Shown: positions 35,817 through 45,327, numbered from the stretch's first letter. The stretch: 64,000 nucleotides of DNA from Leptospira venezuelensis (GCF_002150035.1 NZ_NETS01000010.1:434001-498000); one strand, 5' to 3'. Notes: a model not told the origin generated them from the sequence alone. A program made the numbers and translations.

Positions 35817-37917
35817 TAAAAAAAATTCTACCATTTCCCTATCCAGCTCCATCGGAGTTGTTAAAGGTGTCGGACCTAAAAAGCGGGAAGTTTTAGAATC
35901 CGTAGGGATCAAAACTATCCAAGATCTTTTAGGATGGTTTCCACGCAGGTACTTAGATCGGAACTTAACGGAAAACATTCTACTCAAACAGGGAGAATCA
36001 GTTACATTAATTTTAGAAGTAATCGATTCCTATTTGGCTCATGGAAAAAAATCCAGACTAGTTGTTTCTGCGAAAACGAAAAACAATGAGCCAATCAGTT
36101 TAGTTTTCTTCAGGGGTATCCAATTTTTTCGCCGAGTTTTCCAACCAGGAATTCTCGTAGCCGTAACTGGAAAGCTGGAATATTTTAGAGGTTTCCAACT
36201 TATGCATCCGGATTACGAAGTTCTATCTTATGGTGGAAATTCGGAAATCTCAGAAGACGATCTTCCTGAGAGTATTCATACAGGCCGCATCATTCCTCTT
36301 TATCCTACAACAGAAGCAATGAGAGATGAACATCTCAATTCCAGAGAACTTCGTAAACTAATCCATTTTGCATTAAAACTTTTAGAAGGTAGAATTCAGG
36401 AAATTCTTCCTGCACAAGTTGTCAAAAAAAGAAATCTGATGGATCGAGCTCAGGCTTATAATGAGATCCATTTTCCTACTGAAGACGAACAACTAGGGAG
36501 AGCAAGGACCAGATTTAAATACGAAGAATTATATTATTTCAATCTTCTGATAGAATACAAACGTTCTCAGAGAGCAAAAATTCATAGAGTTTTGTGGCCC
36601 CTTCCTGAGTCCAAAACAGCAAAAGATCTAATTAAAAATTTACCTTTCGAGTTAACACCTGATCAGAAAGCAAGTCTCGCAAAAATTTCAGAATGGACCA
36701 AGTCGGATACTCCAGCTGCGATTCTACTGCAAGGAGATGTAGGTTCCGGAAAAACCTTGGTAGCACTGCTCACTGCGCTTAAATACACAGACAACCAGAT
36801 TCAAGTATGCATGGTGGCCCCTACTGAAATATTAGCCAGACAACATTATCAAACCGTAATGAACTTTTTAGGGAATATGCCTTTCTTACGAATAGAGCTT
36901 TTAGTAGGAAAGGAACCTAAAAAAACGAGAGCCGAAAAAATATTCAGGATCAAAACAGGAGAATCACTATTTATCATAGGAACTCATAGTGTTTTCCAAG
37001 AAGATGTGATCTTCAAAGACCTAGGACTTGCGATCATAGACGAACAACATAAGTTCGGAGTGGAACAAAGAGAAACATTAAGAGCCAAAGGAAAAAACCC
37101 GGATATTCTCGCAATGACTGCCACTCCAATTCCAAGAACACTTTGTCTTACTCTGTATGGAGACTTGGAATTAGTAACCTTAAAAAATCGTCCCGCTGGC
37201 AGGATCCCAATCAAAACGTTATGGTTTACTGAAAGCAAAAGAGCCGGAGTTTATAAATCAATCCAAAAGTACGTCTCTCAAGGAAGACAATGTTATATAG
37301 TTTATCCGCTGGTAGAAGAATCTGAAAAATCAGATCTTAAATCATGCATAGAAGCATACGAAACATTAAGAAAAGATGTTTTTCCTGAATTCAAAGTAGG
37401 ACTTCTTCACGGGAAAATGGAAACCTCTGAAAAAGATAGGGTTATGAAATTGTTCCAACAAAATGAGATCCAAATCTTAGTCAGTACAACGGTAATCGAA
37501 GTTGGTGTAGACGTTCCAAATGCTTCTGTGATGGTAATAGAACATTCTGATAGATTCGGGATCTCTCAGCTTCACCAGTTAAGAGGCCGAGTAGGTCGGG
37601 GAAAACATGAGAGCTTTTGTATCTTAATTTCAGACTCCAAAATTACGGAAGAAGCAAGATATCGCATCCAAGCGTTGGTAGACTCTGACGATGGATTTTT
37701 CTTATCCGAAGCTGATCTAAAATTAAGAGGTCCTGGAGAACTTTTAGGTGTTAGACAAAGTGGATTGCCGGACTTTAAGATCGCTGACTTAAGAGAAGAC
37801 AGTCAATGGATTGAAATTTCTAGAGAAGATGCGAATGAATTCGGGAATTTAGGAGATCTGGAAAAATCGGAAATCGTTTCTAGATTTTCGGAAGGCGCTT
37901 TATTGTTTTCGAATTAA
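35797..37917 (+). CDS. recG: ATP-dependent DNA helicase RecG
   Basis: Helicase of 706 residues that remodels stalled replication forks and Holliday junctions. The N-terminal GVGPKKREVLESVGIKTIQDLLGWFPRRYLDR and wedge/OB domain (about 60-200) are followed by the motor domains. These include Walker A LLQGDVGSGKT, the DEQH box IIDEQHKFGVEQRE, TATPIPRTL, motif V VGVDVPNASVMV and motif VI QLRGRVGRG. The C-terminal DADLKLRGPGELLGVRQSG-type ending is present. Its start overlaps the zinc-ribbon gene by 20 bases. It is unusual to find recG in one unit with a phosphoesterase and a nucleotidyltransferase. Confidence 0.96.
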   Translation: MKNSVSDKKNSTISLSSSIGVVKGVGPKKREVLESVGIKTIQDLLGWFPRRYLDRNLTENILLKQGESVTLILEVIDSYLAHGKKSRLVVSAKTKNNEPISLVFFRGIQFFRRVFQPGILVAVTGKLEYFRGFQLMHPDYEVLSYGGNSEISEDDLPESIHTGRIIPLYPTTEAMRDEHLNSRELRKLIHFALKLLEGRIQEILPAQVVKKRNLMDRAQAYNEIHFPTEDEQLGRARTRFKYEELYYFNLLIEYKRSQRAKIHRVLWPLPESKTAKDLIKNLPFELTPDQKASLAKISEWTKSDTPAAILLQGDVGSGKTLVALLTALKYTDNQIQVCMVAPTEILARQHYQTVMNFLGNMPFLRIELLVGKEPKKTRAEKIFRIKTGESLFIIGTHSVFQEDVIFKDLGLAIIDEQHKFGVEQRETLRAKGKNPDILAMTATPIPRTLCLTLYGDLELVTLKNRPAGRIPIKTLWFTESKRAGVYKSIQKYVSQGRQCYIVYPLVEESEKSDLKSCIEAYETLRKDVFPEFKVGLLHGKMETSEKDRVMKLFQQNEIQILVSTTVIEVGVDVPNASVMVIEHSDRFGISQLHQLRGRVGRGKHESFCILISDSKITEEARYRIQALVDSDDGFFLSEADLKLRGPGELLGVRQSGLPDFKIADLREDSQWIEISREDANEFGNLGDLEKSEIVSRFSEGALLFSN

Positions 37918-37926
37918 GAGGAAGAA

Positions 37927-37960
37927 TTTTCGGCCGACCTATAATTCAGCCGGCCGAAAA
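37927..37960. terminator. Inverted repeat between recG and lipoprotein gene
   Basis: TTTTCGGCCG and CGGCCGAAAA form a perfect 10-bp stem with a 14-base loop between convergent genes. No T run follows, so it is probably a weak bidirectional terminator. Confidence 0.5.
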
Positions 37961-37980
37961 TCGATGATCTAAAGAACGGA

Positions 37981-38319
37981 TCAGTAGATAAACGGAATAA
38001 TCGTTGGTCTAGGGTTTAGATCGCAAGTAAAACCACCTAAATCTACAGTGAGCAAGTTAATGATCAATGCTTCGTTTGCACAATCGTCAACATCCGCTTT
38101 GTTATAGTATTTATCTTCTTCTACTTTTGCTAATTGAGGAGCAAGAATAGAAAGAACTTCGAAACCGCTTACTGCGGATCCAATAACTGCGCTTGTCAGG
38201 ATAATACTTTTTGCTTCAGTTCCATCTACTGTGTCCGGATAGGACAGACCAATTGCATCAAATAGAACACAATTAAAAGTTAGGAACAGTGGCAGAAGAA
38301 GAGTGATGATTTTTTTCAT
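37981..38319 (-). CDS. Small lipoprotein, possibly of a Leptospira-specific Cys-containing family
   Basis: Protein of 112 residues starting at ATG 38319 behind GGGAGA. The signal peptide KKIITLLLPLFLTFNC puts the lipid Cys at residue 17, followed by VLFDAIGLSYPDTVDG, a pattern I associate with a family of small Leptospira lipoproteins (TIGR04452-like). Two further Cys lie toward the end (DDCANEA and FTCDLNP), so they may pair. No enzyme motif. The frame upstream of 38319 adds a non-signal leader and is unlikely. Gene runs alone, toward recG. Confidence 0.7.
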   Translation of the reverse strand: MKKIITLLLPLFLTFNCVLFDAIGLSYPDTVDGTEAKSIILTSAVIGSAVSGFEVLSILAPQLAKVEEDKYYNKADVDDCANEALIINLLTVDLGGFTCDLNPRPTIIPFIY

Positions 38320-38534
38320 CCAGGGTTCTCCCAATTTGTTTTTTACAAAAAATTTCCAATTAGAGCTTAACTTCAACCGAATTTCCAAAGTAATGCAATA
38401 CAAATTTCCAGATTTCAGGACCTAAGTTTGTCATAAAGACCCGGAAATTTCTGTAGTAGCATTTGTGTCTTAAACAAATTGAGACTATCTAGAAAATCCT
38501 TTTTCCCCAAGTTACCAAAGGAGAATATGGAATT

Positions 38535-39299
38535 ATGCCGCTGCTATTCCGATGTTTAGTACTTGTTCTGATTTTCTGCAACTTCTACTTATTTTCCCAA
38601 ACGACAGACGAAACCTACCAAGGTATTTCAGAAACTTCGTACCTGATCGGAGATTTCCCAAAGGAGAAAGCGCTCGTGTCTTTTACGAATCCTGGTGATC
38701 CAAGACAATTCTTTCTAAGAAAAGAGACCAAGGCTGCATTTATAAAATTAAAAGAAGAATATAAAAAAGACCATCCCAAAGAAAGACAGGAGCCATTCAT
38801 AATTTCCGCTCATAGATCTTTTTCGGATCAAAAATCTATCTGGGAAGACAAGTATTCCGGAAAGAAGAAGATGAGAGAATCTATAAAAGGCAAAACTCCT
38901 TCTCAGATCATCTCCTTAATCTTAGAATTTTCTAGTGCACCAGGCACCTCCCGTCATCATTGGGGAACCGATATTGATATAAATGCTCTGGAAAATTCCT
39001 ATTTTGAAAAAGGTGGAAGAGGTGAAATCTTCTATAATTGGATGAAGAAGAACGCTCACAGATTTGGATTCTGCCAGCCTTATTCATCGAAATCTGAAAG
39101 AGCTGGGAAAGGTTATAATGAAGAGAAATGGCATTGGTCTTATGCTCCTCTCTCAAATCGATTCCAAAAAGCTTGGGTAGATTCTTATAAAAAAGGGAAA
39201 TTAAACTTCAAAGGAAAATTCCAGGGATCCGACTTTTTAGGGGACTTACCCCTGGAATATGTAACGGCTATTAATCCGGACTGCGCCAGAATAGATTAA
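38535..39299 (+). CDS. M15-family D,D-carboxypeptidase-like peptidase
   Basis: Exported protein of 254 residues with a signal peptide (ending near YLFSQTT). The catalytic zinc motifs of the VanY/DacY-type M15 family are present: SAHRSFSDQ, GTSRHHWGTDIDINAL (His and Asp ligands) and KWHWSYAP with the last His. It would trim D-Ala-D-Ala or cleave peptide side chains of peptidoglycan in the periplasm. AAAGGAG lies 11 bases before the ATG. A ten-base perfect hairpin follows the stop. Confidence 0.9.
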   Translation: MPLLFRCLVLVLIFCNFYLFSQTTDETYQGISETSYLIGDFPKEKALVSFTNPGDPRQFFLRKETKAAFIKLKEEYKKDHPKERQEPFIISAHRSFSDQKSIWEDKYSGKKKMRESIKGKTPSQIISLILEFSSAPGTSRHHWGTDIDINALENSYFEKGGRGEIFYNWMKKNAHRFGFCQPYSSKSERAGKGYNEEKWHWSYAPLSNRFQKAWVDSYKKGKLNFKGKFQGSDFLGDLPLEYVTAINPDCARID

Positions 39300-39308
39300 G
39301 CATTAGTC

Positions 39309-39330
39309 GCGTGTTGGAGTTCCAACACGC
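39309..39330. terminator. Hairpin between M15 peptidase gene and lpxA
   Basis: GCGTGTTGGA pairs with TCCAACACGC around a two-base loop, a perfect 10-bp stem in the 42-base gap between convergent genes. It has only a short T/A run, and works best as a bidirectional barrier. Confidence 0.6.
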
Positions 39331-39341
39331 AAAACTTTTGA

Positions 39342-40121
39342 TTATCTGTGGTTCATTACTCCACGATCACTGTCCCTGAAGAACTTGATGATCTGTAGAA
39401 CCTCAGGTGGATGACCTGATTCCTTCTCCAATTGATCCAAAGCGGTTCTATAATTCATGCCAGAATGATAGATTGTCTTGTATGCGTTCTTAATTGCTGA
39501 TCTGGTTTCAGGAGAAAATCCTCCCCTTTTTAAACCTACAGTGTTCAAACCTATAATGGTGCAAGGGTTTCCATCTGCAGTAGCAAAAGGAGGAACGTCT
39601 TGGACTACTTTAGAACAACCTGCTATCATCGCATAATCACCCACAAAACAAAATTGGTGAACTGCAACTAAACCGGAAATAAATGCCTTATTACCGACCG
39701 TAACGTGTCCTGCCAAAACAAGACCATGAGTTAGAATATTATCATCTCCTAAAATACAGTCATGACCTACGTGTGCATTTCCCATCACATAGTTCCTATT
39801 TCCGATAATAGTGGGAGAATCAACCTTAGTCCCCTTGTGAATATTGGAATATTCCTTAAAAGTATTATTATCTCCGATGATTGTTTTGCTCGGAGTGCTC
39901 GGATCAAAGCCTAAATCCTGAGGACCGACTCCGATTATTGCTCCATGATGGACTTTGTTGAATTTGCCTAATTTAGTACCTGCGAAAATTCGAGCTCCGG
40001 TTTCGATTATGGTTCCTTCGCCGATTACCACATCTTTTTCTATAATTGTATATGCACCGACTTCGACGGACTCATGCAGTTCCGCTTTCGAATCGACGAT
40101 GGCTGTTGGGTGAATTTTCAT
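39342..40121 (-). CDS. lpxA: UDP-N-acetylglucosamine O-acyltransferase
   Basis: First enzyme of lipid A synthesis; moves a hydroxyacyl chain from acyl carrier protein to UDP-GlcNAc. The 259-residue protein is a left-handed beta-helix of hexapeptide repeats (IHPTAIVDSKAELHESVEVG, then VVIGEGTIIETG) followed by a helical C-terminus (FSPETRSAIKNAYKTIYHSG). The catalytic-type His lies in YVMGNAHVGHDCILGDDN. FGDSD-like lpxD or fabZ partners are absent from the neighbourhood, so lpxA is a lone gene here. Leptospira make an unusual lipid A; this gene looks normal in length. Confidence 0.95.
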   Translation of the reverse strand: MKIHPTAIVDSKAELHESVEVGAYTIIEKDVVIGEGTIIETGARIFAGTKLGKFNKVHHGAIIGVGPQDLGFDPSTPSKTIIGDNNTFKEYSNIHKGTKVDSPTIIGNRNYVMGNAHVGHDCILGDDNILTHGLVLAGHVTVGNKAFISGLVAVHQFCFVGDYAMIAGCSKVVQDVPPFATADGNPCTIIGLNTVGLKRGGFSPETRSAIKNAYKTIYHSGMNYRTALDQLEKESGHPPEVLQIIKFFRDSDRGVMNHR

Positions 40122-40274
40122 TAAGTTTCGCCTCTTAAATCTTCCATAATACGAAAATCGACGTGGATTTTTTATTCAAGCTATAAATAATTGGGGTCGG
40201 TAAAGGGTTAAGCGCTTCGTCAAATTTGGGAAGCCGCATACATTTACCAAACGCGGTTCGGGAAGGAGAATTCT

Positions 40275-40622
40275 ATGCTAGTGGATTGGTCTCGTCTAGA
40301 TTCCCTAAAACAAGGCGATGATGAAGATGATATTATTTGGCTGGAAGAAATGGTACGTTCTTTACGCAAGAATATGAACAGCCGTTTAGAGAATATCAAA
40401 ACTTTCACTGGTGAAAAGAAAAGCGTAGAACTCCAAGCAGAATTACACCAGACAAAAGGTGTTGCAGCAAATTTCGGACTCGCAGGTGTTCAGAAGAATG
40501 TTACTGAGGCTGAACAAAAATTGAAGGAAGGAGACTTAGAAGCTTGTTTAGCTCTTTGTCAGGAACTTCCGAGTCTTTGGGAGCAAACCAAAAAAGAATT
40601 AGCTCCCAAATTTCCGGAATAA
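40275..40622 (+). CDS. Hpt-like histidine phosphotransfer domain protein
   Basis: Protein of 115 residues, mostly helical. The sequence ELHQTKGVAANFGLAGVQKN matches the Hpt phosphotransfer motif (His-x-x-Lys-Gly-x-Ala-x-x-Phe/Leu-Gly), with the likely phospho-His in LHQTKG. It would relay phosphate between a sensor kinase and a response regulator in the cytoplasm. A strong GGAAGGAG ribosome site precedes the ATG. No kinase or receiver gene is adjacent, so it is an orphan relay. Confidence 0.85.
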   Translation: MLVDWSRLDSLKQGDDEDDIIWLEEMVRSLRKNMNSRLENIKTFTGEKKSVELQAELHQTKGVAANFGLAGVQKNVTEAEQKLKEGDLEACLALCQELPSLWEQTKKELAPKFPE

Positions 40623-40638
40623 GTCTGAGAACTAAGAC

Positions 40639-41781
40639 TTATTTTTTCCCCTTACGTTCCAAAAAATAAGAATCTACCTTGTCTGTTAGAGGTTTGATTT
40701 TTTCCTCATAGGTTAAAATAGCTTCTACAGTTTTTTCGTATAGGGACATGAGAAGCGCCTGAGCAGCATCACACATCTGTTCTTTCCGGAACTCTTCTAC
40801 ATGTAAAGTTTCAGTAATGGATCCATCCGGATTAAACGGAAGAGAAGCCAATAAATTGGAAACCACGATCTTGTCATCCCCGGCAACATGGCTTGGGTCG
40901 AAGATCACAGGAAGAATTGTTTGATTCTTAGCGTGAGTGATCACGTTCAAATCCGGAGTGTTACGGCAATATCCTTCCTTAATAAAAAGAGTTTTCACCC
41001 CTCTTTCACAAAGAACTATATTCAAATTTCCTTGATTAGCAATATATTCTGCAGCTGAAAACCACTCTATAGCTTCGTTACCGAAACCTCTTTTTAAGAT
41101 CACAGGTTTGCCGGTGCGACCCACTGCTTCTAAAAGTTCAAAGTCTTGAGCGTTGCGAGTTCCAATCTGGATCATGTCCGCATGTTTGGAAACTTCTTCA
41201 GCCATGGTATGATCCATAACTTCAGTTACGTACGGAAGTCCGGTTTCTTCTTTTACTTGATCAAGTAATTTAATACCGTCCCAGCCCATTCCTCTCCAAT
41301 CAGTTGGACGAGTCCTAGGTTTGAAAGCTCCACCTCTGAAGATGATACGATCTAAGATTCCGAATTTTTTTCCGATCTCCACCGCTTGTTTTGCGATAGT
41401 AACTGTTTGCTCATACGTTTGAGGAGAATCCGGACCAACTAGGAAGATATGTTTTCCAGTTCCAAACTTACGAACGAGTCCATCTTTTCCATGAACTTCC
41501 ACAATTCGATTCTCACGATGAACTACTTCGCCATTTTTACCGGCAGCCGTACGAGCAATATTTTTATAAGGCAATGATACGTTCCAAATTCTAGTCACAC
41601 CAGGAAGTTCTTTTACATAACCTTCCTTGTCGGAGATCTTACGGGTATCCCCGATAAAATGAATGGTATCGGATACAACCGCTCCGCGAATAATCTCGGT
41701 GGCGTTCCCACATTCGGATGCCAAAGCCTTTATTTTTGCTTCAGTTTCCGGATATCCCTTCTCCAGTTCGACTATGTCCAC
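40639..41781 (-). CDS. aroF: 3-deoxy-7-phosphoheptulonate (DAHP) synthase
   Basis: First enzyme of the shikimate pathway, of the type I-beta (AroA-beta) kind. Motifs: VGPDSPQTYEQ, FRGGAFKPRTRPTDWRGMGWDG, the barrel strand TEVMDHTMAEEV, MIQIGTRNAQDFELL, VILKRGFGNEAIEW, and the end PVIFDPSHVAGDD. An N-terminal part of about 85 residues is a FL-type regulatory or capping region. The start is GTG 41781 with GGAAG six bases upstream. It follows panB after about 100 bases, and is separate from the folK operon. No other aro genes are near. Confidence 0.93.
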   Translation of the reverse strand: MDIVELEKGYPETEAKIKALASECGNATEIIRGAVVSDTIHFIGDTRKISDKEGYVKELPGVTRIWNVSLPYKNIARTAAGKNGEVVHRENRIVEVHGKDGLVRKFGTGKHIFLVGPDSPQTYEQTVTIAKQAVEIGKKFGILDRIIFRGGAFKPRTRPTDWRGMGWDGIKLLDQVKEETGLPYVTEVMDHTMAEEVSKHADMIQIGTRNAQDFELLEAVGRTGKPVILKRGFGNEAIEWFSAAEYIANQGNLNIVLCERGVKTLFIKEGYCRNTPDLNVITHAKNQTILPVIFDPSHVAGDDKIVVSNLLASLPFNPDGSITETLHVEEFRKEQMCDAAQALLMSLYEKTVEAILTYEEKIKPLTDKVDSYFLERKGKK

Positions 41782-41884
41782 GTATCTTCCGTCCTATCTT
41801 TGTTCGATTTTGCAATCGGGATTGATTCTCTCTCCAGCCTTTACTTCACACACGGAACGTCAAGAAATCCGCAGAGAAAAGAAA

Positions 41885-42685
41885 TTAATGAGAATGTTCC
41901 GGCCCAGGAAAACTTCCATTTCTCACTTCCTGAATATAATTTTTGACTGCACCAGAGACATCGTCGTATCCATTCAGGAAAGTTTTTAAGAACTTAGGCT
42001 TAAAGCCCTTATTCAATCCAAGAAAATCGTAAATTACTAGGACCTGTCCGTCGGTCGCTGCTCCCGCCCCTATCCCGATCGTAGGAATTGGGACAGATTC
42101 TGAAATTTCTTTAGCAAGAGCAGAAGGGATCAGCTCGAAAACAATAGAAAATGCTCCTGCATCAGAGATTCCTTTTGCTTCGCTTATCAATCTAGCCTTA
42201 TCTTGCTCTGCCTTTCCTTGGATTTTATGTCCTCCGAAAACGTTTACGGATTGAGGAGTAAGGCCTATATGTCCCATAACTGGGATGCCTATCCTTTCTA
42301 GTTTATAAATAAGTTCCAGAATTTCGGGACCGCCGCCCTCAAATTTTACTGCGTCACATCCGCTTTCTTTCATTACCTTGCCAGCAGAACGAATGCCTTC
42401 TTCTAAGGAAACCTGATAGCTTAGAAATGGAAGGTCCACAACTACGAATGTATTAGGGGCTCCTCTCCTGACTGCTTTTGCATGATAGATCATCTCATCC
42501 AATGTCACAGGCAAGGTGGTTGGCTGGCCTTGGTAGACAACTCCGAGAGTGTCCCCTACAAGAATACAATCCACACCGGATTCTTCTAAAATCCTTGCGA
42601 ACATAAAATCATAACAGGTCAATACTGTTATCTTTTTATCTACAGGCTTTGGCCCTCTGGGAAATATTTTACTAACATCTCTCAT
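41885..42685 (-). CDS. panB: 3-methyl-2-oxobutanoate hydroxymethyltransferase
   Basis: First committed enzyme of pantothenate synthesis. The 266-residue protein has LTCYDFMFARILEESGVD, VGDTLGVVYQG, the metal and substrate regions GCDAVKFEGGG and GHIGLTPQSVNVFGG, and GIGAGAATDGQVLV. I start at ATG 42685, eight bases after GGAGGG, one base after the folK stop; the longer frame to 42709 overlaps folK. It is the third gene of a DnaC-like/folK/panB run, so folate and pantothenate steps share an mRNA. Together with coaB and coaC elsewhere in the window, part of the CoA pathway is present here. Confidence 0.95.
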   Translation of the reverse strand: MRDVSKIFPRGPKPVDKKITVLTCYDFMFARILEESGVDCILVGDTLGVVYQGQPTTLPVTLDEMIYHAKAVRRGAPNTFVVVDLPFLSYQVSLEEGIRSAGKVMKESGCDAVKFEGGGPEILELIYKLERIGIPVMGHIGLTPQSVNVFGGHKIQGKAEQDKARLISEAKGISDAGAFSIVFELIPSALAKEISESVPIPTIGIGAGAATDGQVLVIYDFLGLNKGFKPKFLKTFLNGYDDVSGAVKNYIQEVRNGSFPGPEHSH

Positions 42686-42686
42686 G

Positions 42687-43142
42687 TCATCCCTCCGAAG
42701 GATTCCCAAAAGCTTGGATCAGGGAGCCTTCTCCGAGTTCATTTAAAAGTTCTAATATAAAAGGACGTGTAAACAGACTATGATGCGGAAGATGTAAACC
42801 CTTCTCATGGACCTTCATATCATCGATGGATAAAATATCTATATCGATAACACGAGGGCCTTTGTCTCTTGTTCGGACCCTTCCCATTTCATTTTCAATT
42901 CCGAGTAAAAAATCTAAAAGTTCTTTAGGAGATAGATGAGTAGATATTTGTAGAAGTTGATTTAAGAAGTCAGGTTGATCTGTAACTTCTAGAGCTTCAG
43001 TGTTTAAGGCAGTTCCTTTTTTTAGGATCTGTATCTCAGGATGAGCACTGATCTTCTGTATCGCATCTGAAAGATACAATTCACGATCTCCGATATTGGT
43101 ACCCAAGCAAAGAAACGCGATGTGATTATTTTTATCCATCAA
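42687..43142 (-). CDS. folK: 2-amino-4-hydroxy-6-hydroxymethyldihydropteridine pyrophosphokinase
   Basis: Folate enzyme of 151 residues that transfers pyrophosphate from ATP to the pterin. The signature is FLCLGTNIGDRELYLSDAIQ, then the family box GRVRTRDKGPRVIDIDIL and HLPHHSLFTRPFIL. Its ATG overlaps the stop of the DnaC-like gene by four bases. Length and motifs are standard for a free-standing folK. Confidence 0.95.
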   Translation of the reverse strand: MMDKNNHIAFLCLGTNIGDRELYLSDAIQKISAHPEIQILKKGTALNTEALEVTDQPDFLNQLLQISTHLSPKELLDFLLGIENEMGRVRTRDKGPRVIDIDILSIDDMKVHEKGLHLPHHSLFTRPFILELLNELGEGSLIQAFGNPSEG

Positions 43143-43984
43143 TGATTTCCAAATGCACTATGACTTAGACGATAATCGGGGCAATCTAAATGGATTTGTT
43201 TTGCCATCTCCATTAGTCTAGAAAAGATCCTACCTTCTGCCTTGTCTTTCCAATCAGAAGGAGGAATATTGGAAGTGAGGATGGTTACTTTCTCTTCTTC
43301 ATATCTCGTATCAATCAGATCATATAATTGAGAGTTAGCCCAATCGGATTCTTTATTCGCTCCGAAATCATCCAGGACTAAAACTTCGACGTCAGCAAAT
43401 TGTTTCTTAATAGTTTGCTCCATTCCATGGAGTTCACTTTCTTTCTGATAACTGTCTCGAATGGTAGAAAGAAAGTCACGATTGATCTTTGCATATTTGC
43501 ATGTCAAACCGTAGCGAAGAATCAGTTCATTCAGAATAGCACAAGCAAGTAGTGTCTTTCCGGAACCAGTTCCGCCCCAAAGATACAGACCTTGTTGTAT
43601 TCTTTCCCGTTCTTTCCATTTTACTACAATATCATTTGCCCAGTCATGAGCCGCTAAGAAAGAAAGTTCCGTTGTATCCATTCGATCCAAGGTCCTATAC
43701 TTGTATCTTGCGGGAATCCCAGCCTTCTTCACCAAGTATTCTACCTTGCCCAATTCCATTCTAGCGTTATGACAGACACAAGGTAACATTCTGTTTTGGC
43801 TTTCATCGTAGACCATGTACGGAGCTTTACCACCGCAAGGGCAGGACTCACCCACACAGGAACAGAGTAACAAAACTCCGGAGCTAGAATTCTTTACATT
43901 CTCCTCCAAAAGAAATCCGACTCCAGCGCAGAATTTACAGCTTGGAGAACCTTCTCTAATCGGGGTTAAATTGTTTAAATTCAT
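43139..43984 (-). CDS. DnaC/IstB-like ATPase with N-terminal Cys-rich module
   Basis: AAA+ protein of 281 residues. The N-terminal 85 residues hold nine or more Cys arranged as CKFC, CSCVGESCPCGG and PCVCHN, like a zinc-binding module. The ATPase part has Walker A GGTGSGKT, Walker B VLVLDDFGANKE and the family box TSNIPPSDW. DnaC/DnaI proteins load the replicative helicase; the Cys module resembles that of some DnaC-type proteins and may bind DnaB or DNA. It starts the folK-panB run with four-base overlaps, an odd partner for folate and pantothenate genes. No transposase is adjacent, so an IstB of an insertion sequence is unlikely. Confidence 0.85.
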   Translation of the reverse strand: MNLNNLTPIREGSPSCKFCAGVGFLLEENVKNSSSGVLLLCSCVGESCPCGGKAPYMVYDESQNRMLPCVCHNARMELGKVEYLVKKAGIPARYKYRTLDRMDTTELSFLAAHDWANDIVVKWKERERIQQGLYLWGGTGSGKTLLACAILNELILRYGLTCKYAKINRDFLSTIRDSYQKESELHGMEQTIKKQFADVEVLVLDDFGANKESDWANSQLYDLIDTRYEEEKVTILTSNIPPSDWKDKAEGRIFSRLMEMAKQIHLDCPDYRLSHSAFGNH

Positions 43985-44335
43985 GGTCTAGATCCAGACT
44001 GAAAAAAAGGAAAGTAATAGAAAGAAAGAAATCTAAGGACCAATCATTTCCTAGGAATTCCTAAAAATCTGCTGACAAGTTCTGCTTTAAGCGAGATCCT
44101 GGAGGAGTCTCTGAACGGATTCGGAGAACAAAATTAGCAAAAAATGATAGAATTTCGCTAATGGATAGTGTAAAAAGATCCTCGTTTATGTCCCTTGTAT
44201 AGGAAAAATGGGAAATTTTTTTTAATCCAGGTTTATATCTAAAGGTCCCTGACCGATAGATAAACAGAAGAAAAGGACTTTGCCGTCCTTTTTCTAAATC
44301 CTATCTTTGAAAGAGAAGGCACAGGTGTGAGCACT
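43985..44335 (+). promoter_or_regulatory. Long upstream region of fcpA
   Basis: A 350-base non-coding gap divergent between the DnaC-like gene and fcpA. It is AT-rich in the middle (44150-44225). It contains a flagellar sigma-28-like -10 element (ACCGATAG at about 44251-44258) without a clear -35, a terminator-like hairpin at 44271-44293 and a TTGCCG/TATCTT pair (spacer 16) starting near 44280. No ORF or known RNA motif is recognised. It likely carries the fcpA promoter and leader. Confidence 0.5.
44271..44293 (+). terminator. Terminator-like hairpin in the fcpA leader
   Basis: AAAAGGAC pairs with GTCCTTTT around a six-base loop and is followed by T, the shape of an intrinsic terminator, 43 bases before the fcpA ATG. 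It may be an attenuator, or act as a stop for upstream transcription. Confidence 0.5.
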
Positions 44336-45247
<912 letters not shown>

Positions 45248-45272
45248 TCCTCTCTTTTCATTTCAATGTAGG

Positions 45273-45306
45273 AAAAAACCCCGGCATTCAAAACCGGGGT
45301 TTTTTT
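45273..45306. terminator. Bidirectional Rho-independent terminator after fcpA
   Basis: AAAAAACCCCGG pairs with CCGGGGTTTTTT around a nine-base loop, with T runs on both strands. It ends fcpA (plus) and the coiled-coil gene at 45328-45729 (minus). Confidence 0.92.
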
Positions 45307-45327
45307 ATATCTGAATGATGTATGAGA

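Noticed and set aside
43139..43984. IstB of an IS21-type insertion sequence
   Set aside because: No IstA transposase or inverted repeats lie nearby; the gene is coupled to folK and panB.
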